64,000 bases of DNA from JAAEPI01 sp964352625 (GTDB lineage: Bacteria > Bacteroidota > Bacteroidia > Cytophagales > Cyclobacteriaceae). The notes under the pieces are model-generated. The model was not told the origin of the DNA. It made no database searches and was given only the letters and a program-made list of their open reading frames with translations. The position numbers and the translations under genes are program-made. Positions 48,609 to 57,213 of this stretch are shown one piece after another (positions within the stretch are counted from its first letter, which is position 1; the number at the start of each line of letters is the position of its first letter). The DNA lies in NCBI GenBank assembly GCA_964352625.1, contig CAYGSD010000002.1:62001-126000 (forward strand), read 5' to 3'.

Positions 48609-49937
48609 GGTGCTGAAAAAATAGAGGAGAAAAACCATAGTCAAAGTGGTAACCCCCTGAGCGAAGGTGATCAACGAGAAGCTTCGGTAACCTTCTTTCA
48701 TACTGATGCCGCTGAATTGAGTCACCACCCAGAAATAGGAATCGTTGGCATGGGAAACGACCATTGCCCCGCCTCCAAACGCCATTACTAAAAGAGATAA
48801 TTGGAAAGGATTTGTTACGCCAAGTTGTGCAATGAAGGGAGCCAAAATAGCACTTGCAATCACCAAAGCTGAGGTGCTCGATCCTTGCGCGGTTTTTAGA
48901 ATAGCAGCCAAGACGAACGCCAAAAGGAGCAAAGCCGAAAAACTCAATGAACTCCCTCCGAATTGAGCTGAGAGTAAATCGGTCAAAGGTGTTGCTTTTA
49001 AAACTGAGCCGAAAGCACCGCCAGCACCAGTAATCAGAATGATCGGACCCGCTTGAGCTATTCCCTCTTTGAAAAGCTCACTTTGTTCTTTGAGTTTGAT
49101 TTTGGGCGCGACCTGTATCATTGCCAGAATGCAGCCAATCAAAAGAGCAATAACAGGGTGTCCAAGGAAAGAAACTATGGACGAGTCAGTTCCCACCACC
49201 TTTAGAATCGACGAAAGCGTAATCAATAAAATGGGCAAGAGAATAGGAGCAGTAGCCCAGAGAAAATGAAGATTAAGTGAAGACGAATTTTCAATGCCTT
49301 CCAATTCTTTAACTTCGATTTTGGAACCCAATCTATTGGCGAGAAAAATGCAAAAACCTAGAACGGGAATCGAAATAAGAACTCCTGTTAGAATGATCAT
49401 TCCGATATGGTCAGTAGCTCCGATAGTCCCCGCAACCGCAATCGGACCGGGAGTTGGTGGAATAAGAGTGTGTGTAGTGTAGAGTCCCGCCGCTAAAGCA
49501 AGCGACATGGAAGCTGAAGACAGCTTTCTCTTTGCCGCTAAAGCCCGACTCAACTTTGAAAGAATGATAAACCCCGAATCGCAGAAAACTGGAATGCTGA
49601 CCACCGCCCCCATCACACCCATAGCCATGGTTGTTCGCTTGCTACCAAGCAGTTTCAATATGACCTCAGCGATCACATCCAGTGCCCCTGACTTCTCTAT
49701 AAACACGCCAATGATGGTTCCCAAAACCACGATTAAGCCAATCCCAGTCAGAATATTCCCAAAGCCCCTGGTAGTCTCTCTGACGATTGTAAGCCCATCC
49801 ATGCCCGAAGCAAACCCAACGAAGAAGCAACTAAGAATAAGCGCCAAAAAGGGATGAACCTTAAGGTAGTTGCTGGCCAGAATGATTAGTGCAATGGCGA
49901 GGAAGATAATGAAGAGTAGGTAAGGAAGAGAGAGCAT
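48600..49937 (-). CDS. GntP family permease (gluconate/glycerate:H+ symporter)
   Basis: The product (445 residues) has about twelve to fourteen helices and GntP-family signatures: ILASNYLKVHPFLALILSCFFVGFASGMD, GNILTGIGLIVVLGTIIGVFIEKSGALDVIAE, PVFCDSGFIILSKL, LIPPTPGPIAVAGTIGA and KTAQGSSTSALVIASAILAPF. Members carry gluconate, D-glycerate-like or beta-hydroxybutyrate acids with protons. The neighbouring glycerate kinase suggests glycerate, but there is no direct evidence. Its stop overlaps that of the kinase by nine bases. Confidence 0.93.
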   Translation of the reverse strand: MLSLPYLLFIIFLAIALIILASNYLKVHPFLALILSCFFVGFASGMDGLTIVRETTRGFGNILTGIGLIVVLGTIIGVFIEKSGALDVIAEVILKLLGSKRTTMAMGVMGAVVSIPVFCDSGFIILSKLSRALAAKRKLSSASMSLALAAGLYTTHTLIPPTPGPIAVAGTIGATDHIGMIILTGVLISIPVLGFCIFLANRLGSKIEVKELEGIENSSSLNLHFLWATAPILLPILLITLSSILKVVGTDSSIVSFLGHPVIALLIGCILAMIQVAPKIKLKEQSELFKEGIAQAGPIILITGAGGAFGSVLKATPLTDLLSAQFGGSSLSFSALLLLAFVLAAILKTAQGSSTSALVIASAILAPFIAQLGVTNPFQLSLLVMAFGGGAMVVSHANDSYFWVVTQFSGISMKEGYRSFSLITFAQGVTTLTMVFLLYFFSTLF

Positions 49938-49971
49938 GTCTGCTAATTTAATCCTCTTCTCGAAACGAGAT

Positions 49972-51246
49972 TCATCTAATCACCCCAAACCCCAGATACT
50001 CCTCAAGCACCTTTGGCATTTTGATGCCATCAGCAGATTGATTGTTTTCCAGCAAAGCAGCCATGATCCGTGGAAGTGCCAAAGCGCTCCCATTCAGCGT
50101 GTGAGCAAGTTCTTTTTTCCCTTCTCCGGTTTTGTAGCGGAGTTTCAATCTGTTGGCCTGGAAGGTTTCAAAATTAGAAACAGAGCTCACCTCCAGCCAT
50201 TTCTTCTGAGCGGCAGAGTACACTTCAAAATCGTAGGTGAGGGCTGAGGTGAATCCGAGATCACCAGCGCACAACCTCAGAATACGATAGGGTAGTTCCA
50301 GCGATTTGATTAGTCCTTCCACATGAGCGACCATTTCATCAAGTACCCGATACGAGTCCTCCGGTTTCACCACCTGCACTATTTCTACTTTGTCAAACTG
50401 ATGCAATCTATTAAGTCCACGCACATGCGCTCCCCAGGAACCAGCCTCTCTTCTGAAACAAGGAGTATAGCCACAAATCTTAATTGGCAATTCTTGCTCT
50501 GCCTGTATTGTGTCTCTGTAAATATTGGTAAGTGGCACCTCAGCGGTAGGAATTAAATACAAATTGGAATCCGAGATATGATACATCTGCCCCTCTTTGT
50601 CTGGCAACTGGCCTGTTCCTATCCCAGATTCTTCGTTGATCACAATGGGTGGTTGGATTTCGGTGTAACCAGCCTTGTGCGCTTCATCCAGAAAATAATT
50701 GATCAATCCACGAGTCAGTCGAGCTCCTTTTCCTTTGTATACTGGAAAACCCGCTCCGGTTATTTTATTACCAAGTTCAAAATCAATCAAATCATAGTCC
50801 TGAATCAAGTCCCAGTGAGGTTTGGCATCCTCGCCCAATTCAGGAAGTTTATCCGTGGTTTTTACAATTTCATTGTCGTCCTCAGATTTTCCTGAAGGGA
50901 CGATTTCATTCGGTACGTTCGGGATTTGATAGAGCAATTCTCTTAGATCATTCTCCAATTGTGTCAACTGATCTCCAAGCGACTTGCTTTGTTCTTTGAG
51001 CTCTCCAGCACGTTTTTTGGCATCATTCGCCTCAGCTTGCTTTCCCTCCTTGAAGAGCTGTCCAACCTCTTTTGCAAGGGCGTTTGAGTCACGAAGTACC
51101 TCATCCAACTGCTGTTGCGTGGTTTTTCTGCTATTATTACTATCAATGATAGCCTTTAGTTGAGGCTCAATTTCCTTGATGCCTCTCTTCTGTAATCCGG
51201 CTAACACCTGATCCCAATTCTCCTCGATTGCTGCTACTTGTAACAT
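49972..51246 (-). CDS. serS: serine--tRNA ligase
   Basis: The product (424 residues) has the N-terminal coiled-coil arm (25-110: NNSRKTTQQQLDEVLRDSNALAKEV and AGELKEQSKSLGDQLTQLENDLRELL) that binds the tRNA variable arm, then the class II core: motif 2 CFRREAGSWGAHVRGLNRLHQFDKVE, and motif 3 HTLNGSALALPRIMAALLENNQ. It charges tRNA-Ser. Single gene in this strand after the GntP gene. Confidence 0.98.
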   Translation of the reverse strand: MLQVAAIEENWDQVLAGLQKRGIKEIEPQLKAIIDSNNSRKTTQQQLDEVLRDSNALAKEVGQLFKEGKQAEANDAKKRAGELKEQSKSLGDQLTQLENDLRELLYQIPNVPNEIVPSGKSEDDNEIVKTTDKLPELGEDAKPHWDLIQDYDLIDFELGNKITGAGFPVYKGKGARLTRGLINYFLDEAHKAGYTEIQPPIVINEESGIGTGQLPDKEGQMYHISDSNLYLIPTAEVPLTNIYRDTIQAEQELPIKICGYTPCFRREAGSWGAHVRGLNRLHQFDKVEIVQVVKPEDSYRVLDEMVAHVEGLIKSLELPYRILRLCAGDLGFTSALTYDFEVYSAAQKKWLEVSSVSNFETFQANRLKLRYKTGEGKKELAHTLNGSALALPRIMAALLENNQSADGIKMPKVLEEYLGFGVIR

Positions 51247-51355
51247 TCCCTTGATCTATTTAAGTTTGCAAAGAAAATCGTTCGCAACCACTTACCGAAG
51301 CGCACGTTATCAAGAATTCTTTGAAAGGCTTAAATATTCGATTCTGAAAAGGAAT

Positions 51356-51388
51356 TAGTTGATATTTTGTTCCCTTTCGCTATCATTG
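51356..51388 (+). promoter_or_regulatory. candidate rho promoter
   Basis: TTG at 51359-51361, 19-base spacer, TATCATTG at 51381-51388 (one mismatch to TAnnTTTG), leaving a 92-base leader before rho. The 234-base gap from serS otherwise holds nothing evident. Confidence 0.35.
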
Positions 51389-51480
51389 TTAAGCCATTCT
51401 ACGAAAACCTACCGGAATTTTAATTCCAACCCGTTTTTACACAACATTTATTACAAATTCATTTCCATTAATTAATCAAC

Positions 51481-53076
51481 ATGTACACATTAGATGATTT
51501 GAGTGTGATGCTCTTGTCTGAGCTCCGTACCATTGCGGAAGACCTCAAAATCAAAAGCGCCAAAAAGGCCGCTAAGCAGGATCTCATCTATGAGATTCTA
51601 GATGCACAGTCCAAAATGGACGATGCAGAATTCAAAGAAATTAAATCTAAGAAAGGGGACGCTCCTACTGAGGTCAAAGAAAAAACTGACGAAGCTAAGG
51701 ACGAAAAACCTGAGAAAAAGAAAGAACCTCGTAAGGCAAAACCTAAAAAAGAGGAAGCTGCGGACAAGGGAGACGAATCGAGGGATGACAAATCGCAGAA
51801 GTCTGAAAGAAGTGAAAAGTCTGAAAGACCTGATCGTCAAGATCGTGGTGATAGGCCTGAAAGGCAGGACAAAGGGGATCGCCCAGATAGAGCTGAAAGA
51901 GAAGCGGCTCGTGAAGCTGCGAGACTCAAAAAAGAGGCTTACAACGAAAGCATCAAAGAATTTGAAGGAATCATTCAAAATGAAGGTGTTCTTGAGATCA
52001 TGCAGGATGGCTATGGCTTCCTGAGATCAAGTGACTACCACTACCTGGCAAGCCCAGACGATATCTATGTTTCTCCTTCTCAGATCAAATTGTTTGGCCT
52101 AAAAACCGGTGACACGGTAAAAGGTGAGATTCGTCCTCCGAAGGACGGTGAAAAATATTTTGCTCTGATCAAAGTCGATTCTGTTAATGGAAAAACCACT
52201 GAAGAAATCAGAGACCGAATAGCTTTCGAATATTTGACTCCACTTTTCCCAGAAGAAAGAATCAACCTTAGCGGCAAGCCGGACAACTACTCAGCTAGAG
52301 TCTTGGATATGTTTGCTCCGATTGGAAAGGGCCAAAGAGGTATGATCGTGGCACAGCCAAAGACGGGTAAGACAGTGCTTTTGAAGAACATTGCCAACTC
52401 GATTGCAGCAAATCACCCTGAATGTTACCTCATCATCCTTTTGATCGACGAACGACCTGAGGAAGTTACGGACATGGCTCGTAGCGTAAAAGCTGAAGTT
52501 GTGGCTTCTACTTTCGATGAGCAGGCAGACAAGCACGTGAAGGTTGCTAATATCGTTCTTGAGAAGGCGAAAAGAATGGTTGAGTGTGGACATGATGTAG
52601 TCATTCTGTTAGATTCTATCACAAGACTGGCAAGAGCACACAATACCGTGATTCCTTCATCTGGAAAGATTCTTTCTGGTGGTGTGGATGCCAATGCGCT
52701 GCACAAACCAAAGAGATTCTTTGGAGCGGCTAGAAATGTTGAGAATGGTGGTTCATTGACCATCATCGCCACAGCATTGATTGAGACAGGTTCTAAAATG
52801 GACGAAGTAATCTTTGAGGAATTCAAAGGAACGGGTAACATGGAGCTTGTACTTGATAGAAAACTTTCGAACAAGCGAGTTTACCCTGCGATAGACGTGC
52901 CTGCTTCAGGTACGCGTCGTGAGGACTTGCTTATGGACAAAGAGGAGCTTAGCAGAATCTGGATCTTGCGCAAGTACATGAACGACATGAACAGCACGGA
53001 AGCCATGGAATTCTTACTTGACAGAATGAAAGGAACCCAGAACAACAATGAGTTCTTGGTTTCTATGAATGGGTAA
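51481..53076 (+). CDS. rho: transcription termination factor Rho with long disordered insert
   Basis: The product (531 residues, E. coli Rho 419) has the Rho_N domain (1-45), a charged disordered insert (about 55-160; KSQKSERSEKSERP and RDRGDRPERQ-type repeats), the cold-shock-like RNA-binding domain (GVLEIMQDGYGFLRSSD), and the RecA-like motor: Walker A AQPKTGKT, Walker B with IILLIDERPEEVT, VVILLDSITRLARAHN and the C-terminal LSNKRVYPAIDVPASGTR. It is an RNA helicase that ends transcription. Rho of Bacteroides thetaiotaomicron has a disordered insert that drives condensation; whether this one does is untested. Confidence 0.98.
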   Translation: MYTLDDLSVMLLSELRTIAEDLKIKSAKKAAKQDLIYEILDAQSKMDDAEFKEIKSKKGDAPTEVKEKTDEAKDEKPEKKKEPRKAKPKKEEAADKGDESRDDKSQKSERSEKSERPDRQDRGDRPERQDKGDRPDRAEREAAREAARLKKEAYNESIKEFEGIIQNEGVLEIMQDGYGFLRSSDYHYLASPDDIYVSPSQIKLFGLKTGDTVKGEIRPPKDGEKYFALIKVDSVNGKTTEEIRDRIAFEYLTPLFPEERINLSGKPDNYSARVLDMFAPIGKGQRGMIVAQPKTGKTVLLKNIANSIAANHPECYLIILLIDERPEEVTDMARSVKAEVVASTFDEQADKHVKVANIVLEKAKRMVECGHDVVILLDSITRLARAHNTVIPSSGKILSGGVDANALHKPKRFFGAARNVENGGSLTIIATALIETGSKMDEVIFEEFKGTGNMELVLDRKLSNKRVYPAIDVPASGTRREDLLMDKEELSRIWILRKYMNDMNSTEAMEFLLDRMKGTQNNNEFLVSMNG

Positions 53077-53099
53077 GCCGATCCTTTACAAAGAACAAA

Positions 53100-53132
53100 A
53101 ACCGAATCCTTTTTAGGGGTTCGGTTTTTTTA
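53100..53132 (+). terminator. intrinsic terminator after rho
   Basis: Stem AACCGAATCC / GGGTTCGGTT with a short T-rich loop, then seven T. Confidence 0.85.
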
Positions 53133-53179
53133 TTTGCCTAACTTGAAATAATTATAGAAAATCACAATTTGTTACCACC

Positions 53180-54217
53180 ATGAATAAACTACCATTTTTT
53201 CTACTCACGCTTTTGTTTCTGGCAGCTTGTAATCCAGAGAAGGACGCACCAAAATTGAATGAGCTAAGCTCAGAAGAGGCCATAATGGCCATGGAAGATA
53301 TGTCAGATGACGCATCTCAAGATGTCATTGACCTAATGAATTCAGACGGATTTGAGTCAATTTTCGATTTACTTAATTTCATGTTTGAGTCTGACGAATT
53401 CGGAAACAACTTAAGGGCTGATAAGTACTCTACTAAAGAAAAGGCGCTTGAAATAGTAAGAATTTTTGCCAGATCACCAGCTGCTCGAGTGAGCACCGAT
53501 GAGTCCGAAGAATTTCCAACGGGCATCTATGAGTGGAACGCTCAATTGGAGGATTTTGAGTTAGTTGAAGAGTCTGATGATTTGATCTTAAAATTCCCGA
53601 TAGGTGAATCAGAGACAAATAATGCCATTTTCACGCTTTCAGATTTGGAATTCAATGTGGATGATTTGCCGTCCAAGATTGTTGCCAATCTTGAGGTCGA
53701 TGAGATCACCATGGTAGATCTACACTACGTTGTGAATTGGTCTAGCAAGGAATTCCCAGAAGTTGCCGACATCTATCTTTTTGTAAATCCTTTCACGTTC
53801 GATTTAAATTTCAATGCGCAAGGCGAAACTGTCACGCTTGTTTTCACCATTGCCAATGGAGACGAAACCATAGCAGCCATTGATCTGGAAGCCAGCGGAA
53901 GCATTGATGATGAAGTGCTGCCTGTGGTGGAAGGAAGTGTGGAATACAGGGGAGTGAAAATCGCAGGGCGCGTAGATTTGGATGGATTGGACAATGCCAT
54001 GTTCAATGAAACCGATCCAAACGAGGAGATGGAACTTGAGCTCTTCATAGAAGATGAGAAAGCGGGAGATATAGTCCTTGTTTTGGAAACCAACGATGAG
54101 TACACCGATTATGTGCCTTATGTGGTGTTTTCAGATGGCACTCAGGAACCGCTTGAGGAGTTATTAGATTCCATTTTCTCTACAGTGGAAGACGAGTTAG
54201 AAGCACTGGAGATCTGA
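53180..54217 (+). CDS. lipoprotein of unknown function
   Basis: The product (345 residues) has a lipobox with Cys17 (TLLFLAACNPE) and an acidic, beta-rich body, for example FPIGESETNNAIFTLSDLEFNVDDLPSKIVANLEVDE, and a C-terminal acidic segment (EEMELELFIEDEKAGDIVLVLETNDEY). I recognise no known domain. It is monocistronic between two terminators, following rho. Confidence 0.65.
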   Translation: MNKLPFFLLTLLFLAACNPEKDAPKLNELSSEEAIMAMEDMSDDASQDVIDLMNSDGFESIFDLLNFMFESDEFGNNLRADKYSTKEKALEIVRIFARSPAARVSTDESEEFPTGIYEWNAQLEDFELVEESDDLILKFPIGESETNNAIFTLSDLEFNVDDLPSKIVANLEVDEITMVDLHYVVNWSSKEFPEVADIYLFVNPFTFDLNFNAQGETVTLVFTIANGDETIAAIDLEASGSIDDEVLPVVEGSVEYRGVKIAGRVDLDGLDNAMFNETDPNEEMELELFIEDEKAGDIVLVLETNDEYTDYVPYVVFSDGTQEPLEELLDSIFSTVEDELEALEI

Positions 54218-54244
54218 AATTAATTTTTTTGAAATACCAATACA

Positions 54245-54270
54245 CCCTCGACCTTGGTCGGGGGTTTTTT
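54245..54270 (+). terminator. intrinsic terminator after the 53180 lipoprotein gene
   Basis: Stem CCCTCGACC / GGTCGGGGG, then six T. Confidence 0.88.
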
Positions 54271-54281
54271 ATGTTTATAAG

Positions 54282-54313
54282 TTTGATCGGCATGGTAGAT
54301 ACACCTAACTTTG
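54282..54313 (+). promoter_or_regulatory. promoter before the 54336 gene (and perhaps rpoD)
   Basis: TTTG at 54282-54285, 20 bases, TAACTTTG at 54306-54313. The predicted start of transcription is about 54320, so the TTG at 54327 is too close to the start and ATG 54336 is the likely start codon. Confidence 0.72.
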
Positions 54314-54335
54314 CGAATTCGCCTTATTGGCTCCT

Positions 54336-54965
54336 ATGAGGAATGTTTTTCAGTCATTAGTTGTTGCATCCAAAGAAGTCTTTGCTTTGAGAAAACTTTC
54401 GATAATTGCTATTGTTTTTTTGACCGTTACTGGCGCAAAAGGACAGAGTTTGATGGGTAGTGAGGGTTCTTCGAATGAGAAAAAAGAAGTTGGTTTGGAT
54501 ACTCGAAAGGAAACCAAGGGAGATTTGGATGAGTTTGGTCTTTCGATTTTCAAAGTTTTTCAGAGTGGAAATCCTGAAGGTTTAACTGAATACCTTTTTC
54601 AGCGAGATGAACTTATCGAAACAATTAACAAGCAAACTACAAATTCCGAGTTGATAGAAAGGATTACTCAGCAACTGGATGACGGTTTTGATGAAAAAAT
54701 AAGATTGGAGAATAGCGAAAGGTTTATCTCTTTGATGAACAATGAATCTATTGATTGGAGAAAAGCCACTTTCGAGAAATTCAAATTTATAAAGGACGAA
54801 TCGCAGACTGAAAGATTAAATATCGTATCTGGGTCGGGATATATCCGTTTCTCATACGAGGGAAGAAATTATCAAGTATTGATAGACAAAGTTTCACGGC
54901 TGGTTTCAGGCTGGAGGGGCAATGAAATCGGTACAAGGGCAGAATTAGTTTATAAGAACCAGTAA
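54336..54965 (+). CDS. exported protein of unknown function upstream of rpoD
   Basis: From ATG 54336 the product has 209 residues. A helix (KLSIIAIVFLTVTGAKGQ, about 20-37) acts as signal or anchor, then a helical region (DLDEFGLSIFKVFQSGNPEGLTEYLFQRDELIETINKQTT) and a C-terminal beta part (YIRFSYEGRNYQVLIDKVSRLVSGW). No family is recognised. It precedes the primary sigma factor gene by 17 bases with the same orientation and could be co-transcribed with it. Confidence 0.65.
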   Translation: MRNVFQSLVVASKEVFALRKLSIIAIVFLTVTGAKGQSLMGSEGSSNEKKEVGLDTRKETKGDLDEFGLSIFKVFQSGNPEGLTEYLFQRDELIETINKQTTNSELIERITQQLDDGFDEKIRLENSERFISLMNNESIDWRKATFEKFKFIKDESQTERLNIVSGSGYIRFSYEGRNYQVLIDKVSRLVSGWRGNEIGTRAELVYKNQ

Positions 54966-54982
54966 AAAATAAAAAGAGCAAT

Positions 54983-55855
54983 ATGCGACAACTGAAGATT
55001 ACACAGTCGATTACCAACAGGAGGGAAAGTCACACCCTGGAGAAGTATTTCACCGAGGTGAGCAACGTCCCGATGATTACGCCTGACGAGGAGGTTTCCT
55101 TAGCCAAGCGTATTCGTGAAGGGGATGAGCTTGCGCTGGAGAAGTTGGTAAAGGCTAATCTACGTTTCGTGGTATCGGTTGCAAAGCAGTATCAAAATAG
55201 AAGCTTGCCTTTGAATGATTTGATCAACGAAGGAAATCTTGGTTTGATCAAGGCAGCAAAGAAATTTGATGAGACCAAGGGTTTCAAATTCATCTCCTAT
55301 GCGGTTTGGTGGATTCGCCAGTCAATCATGCAAGCACTTGCTGAGCAATCCAGAATTGTGAGATTGCCAATGAACAAGTCTGGTGCAATCAATCAAATCA
55401 GAAGAGCCTATGCCGAGCTAGAGCAGAAGTACGAGCGTGAGCCGACAGAAGAAGAATTAGCTGACATTCTTGAAATGAAGCCCAGTGAGGTGCGAAACAC
55501 GCTCGGAGCGGAGGTTAAGCAAATGTCAATGGATGCTCCTTTTGGAGAGGATGAATCAGGCTCACTTTTGGACGTATTAGAAAACCAAACGACTGGAGCT
55601 ACTGACTCAAGCCTAGTGTTCAATGATTCATTGAAAGTGGAAACGTTGAGAGCACTTTCTACCTTGACTGCAAGAGAAAGAGAAGTGATCATGATGAGCT
55701 TCGGGATTGGTCATGAAAACCCATTCACACTTGAGGAAATTGGGGATGCGATGGGCTTGACCAGAGAGCGAGTGAGGCAAATAAGAGAAAAGGCCTTGCA
55801 GAAATTGAGAGAGCCGGGCAAGAACCGAAGACTGAAGGAATTCTGCGCTAGCTAA
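54983..55855 (+). CDS. rpoD: RNA polymerase primary sigma factor (RpoD/SigA type)
   Basis: The product (290 residues) is the short Bacteroidota sigma-70: region 1.2 (SHTLEKYFTEVSNVPMITPDEEVSLAKRIREGD), region 2 (LVKANLRFVVSVAKQYQNRSLPLNDLINEGNLGLIKAAKKFDETKGFKFISYAVWWIRQSIMQAL), region 3 and region 4 with the helix-turn-helix (LTLEEIGDAMGLTRERVRQIREKALQKLR). It lacks the 200-residue region 1.1/insert of E. coli RpoD. It recognises the TTTG/TAnnTTTG promoters noted in the window. Terminator follows. Confidence 0.97.
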   Translation: MRQLKITQSITNRRESHTLEKYFTEVSNVPMITPDEEVSLAKRIREGDELALEKLVKANLRFVVSVAKQYQNRSLPLNDLINEGNLGLIKAAKKFDETKGFKFISYAVWWIRQSIMQALAEQSRIVRLPMNKSGAINQIRRAYAELEQKYEREPTEEELADILEMKPSEVRNTLGAEVKQMSMDAPFGEDESGSLLDVLENQTTGATDSSLVFNDSLKVETLRALSTLTAREREVIMMSFGIGHENPFTLEEIGDAMGLTRERVRQIREKALQKLREPGKNRRLKEFCAS

Positions 55856-55874
55856 AAGAGTTTTTTTATTTTTT

Positions 55875-55906
55875 ACCCCACTTCGACTTTCGGAGTGGGG
55901 TTTTTT
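55875..55906 (+). terminator. intrinsic terminator after rpoD
   Basis: Stem ACCCCACTTCG / CGGAGTGGGGT with loop ACTTT followed by six T. Confidence 0.93.
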
Positions 55907-55925
55907 ATTGCCTAATTTTAGGCTT

Positions 55926-56126
55926 ATGAACCCGAATCAATTACGTGCATTTAGTTCTCTGGGAATTGTCCTAGCACTCGGACTTTGTGTACTTTATGTG
56001 ATCAGGACACACCAAGCAGGAGAAACCAAATGGTACTTTTTAGTGATGGCGATGGGCATCCTACTCATGATGGTCTACGGTGTAATGTCCAAATCCAAGC
56101 GTAAAAAGAATAGGAAAAAGAAATGA
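55926..56126 (+). CDS. small membrane protein with basic tail
   Basis: From ATG 55926 the product has 66 residues: two helices (FSSLGIVLALGLCVLYVI and WYFLVMAMGILLMMVYGVM) and a basic tail KSKRKKNRKKK. A TTG upstream (55908) lies in the terminator tail region and adds six residues, so ATG is preferred. Function unknown. The stop overlaps the start of the next gene (ATGA). Confidence 0.7.
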   Translation: MNPNQLRAFSSLGIVLALGLCVLYVIRTHQAGETKWYFLVMAMGILLMMVYGVMSKSKRKKNRKKK

Positions 56127-56542
56127 AGAAAAGGGATCATTGGGAATTGACCGACGAAGACTTGGAGACCAAATTTCAGGATCACTCATTAAATGCAGGC
56201 TATTTTTCTCACGAAGCACACATACGATTGGCCTATATCCATTTGCAAAAATATGGCCCGGATCAGGCGGAGAAAAACATGAGCGAACAGATAAAATCTT
56301 ATGCATTGGCAAAGGGAGCCAAAGACAAGTACAATGAAACGGTAACCATCGCCGCAGTGAAAACAGTTGATCATTTTATGAGAAAGGCTAATTCAACTGA
56401 TTTTAAAGAATTCAGTCTTGAGTTTCCAAGGCTTTTCACCAATTTCAAAGACGTACTCGAACAACACTACGGATTTGATATTTTCAGAAACCCAGACGCT
56501 AAGAAGCAGTTCATGGAACCGGATTTGGCTCCATTTTCTTAG
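56123..56542 (+). CDS. uncharacterised conserved protein
   Basis: The product (139 residues) is soluble and mostly helical: FQDHSLNAGYFSHEAHIRLAYIHLQKYGPDQAEKNMSEQIKSYALAKGAKDKYNETVTIAAVKTVDHFMRKA. The FSHxAHIRLAYxxL and KYNETxT patterns (His, Asn, Glu, Thr) recur in a widespread family of bacterial hypothetical proteins without assigned function. It is translationally coupled to the membrane protein upstream and its stop codon abuts that of the VanX-like gene. Confidence 0.7.
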   Translation: MKKRDHWELTDEDLETKFQDHSLNAGYFSHEAHIRLAYIHLQKYGPDQAEKNMSEQIKSYALAKGAKDKYNETVTIAAVKTVDHFMRKANSTDFKEFSLEFPRLFTNFKDVLEQHYGFDIFRNPDAKKQFMEPDLAPFS

Positions 56543-57211
56543 CTACTCCACGTCAAAATCGAAGTAAGTTGTAGGAAATGGCTCATCCCGAAGGGTATAG
56601 TGCCACCATTCTTTAGAGTAGGCCCTGAAGCCATGCCTCTCCATTACTGATTTAAGTTTTTGACGATTGGCTTTTTGCTTTGGACTTATCAAGTCACTTG
56701 AATGCCAGGAAATTTCTCCGAAAAAATCCCAGCCACTTCCCATATCAATTTCTTCCTTGGTTTCCAGGTCAATAATTGTCAAATCAACCGTACTGCCCCT
56801 GGTATGCCCCGATTTGCTCGCTACATAGCCAAGCCGAAAGACTTCCGATTTTTTGGTTTCTGGGTAATACTTTGCTTTGGTCAAGGTATCTGCAGGGTCT
56901 TTTGCCCATCGTACAAAATGATCGACCGCTTTTTGAGGACGGTACGCATCGAAAATTTTCAAGCTAAGACCTTCCCGTCGCAACTCTTCCTGAACTTTAC
57001 CCAGCGCCTGTCCGGCCGCTTTGGAAATGAGCAGAGTAGGTTTTTTGTACCCATCCACTTGTGCACCTACGAAATTATCTTTCGAATAATAACGGGGAGA
57101 AATCAATACGTCAGATACGACCTGATGTAAATACACAAAATGTTCCCGTCCTTCCTGAGCCCGGATATTCCATGCAAGGAGCAGGATAGACAAAATCAGG
57201 AATGGGCGCAT
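56543..57211 (-). CDS. D-alanyl-D-alanine dipeptidase (VanX/M15D family)
   Basis: The product (222 residues) has a signal peptide (ILSILLLAWNIRAQ) and the M15D zinc site: DAYRPQKAVDHFVRW, SGHTRGSTVDLT with the first His and Asp ligands, and EWWHYTL with the catalytic Glu and third His ligand. Such enzymes split D-Ala-D-Ala; outside vancomycin clusters they serve in cell-wall dipeptide recycling. The signal peptide puts it in the periplasm, unlike cytoplasmic VanX. The S10 peptidase gene is two bases upstream. Confidence 0.93.
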   Translation of the reverse strand: MRPFLILSILLLAWNIRAQEGREHFVYLHQVVSDVLISPRYYSKDNFVGAQVDGYKKPTLLISKAAGQALGKVQEELRREGLSLKIFDAYRPQKAVDHFVRWAKDPADTLTKAKYYPETKKSEVFRLGYVASKSGHTRGSTVDLTIIDLETKEEIDMGSGWDFFGEISWHSSDLISPKQKANRQKLKSVMERHGFRAYSKEWWHYTLRDEPFPTTYFDFDVE

Positions 57212-57213
57212 CG

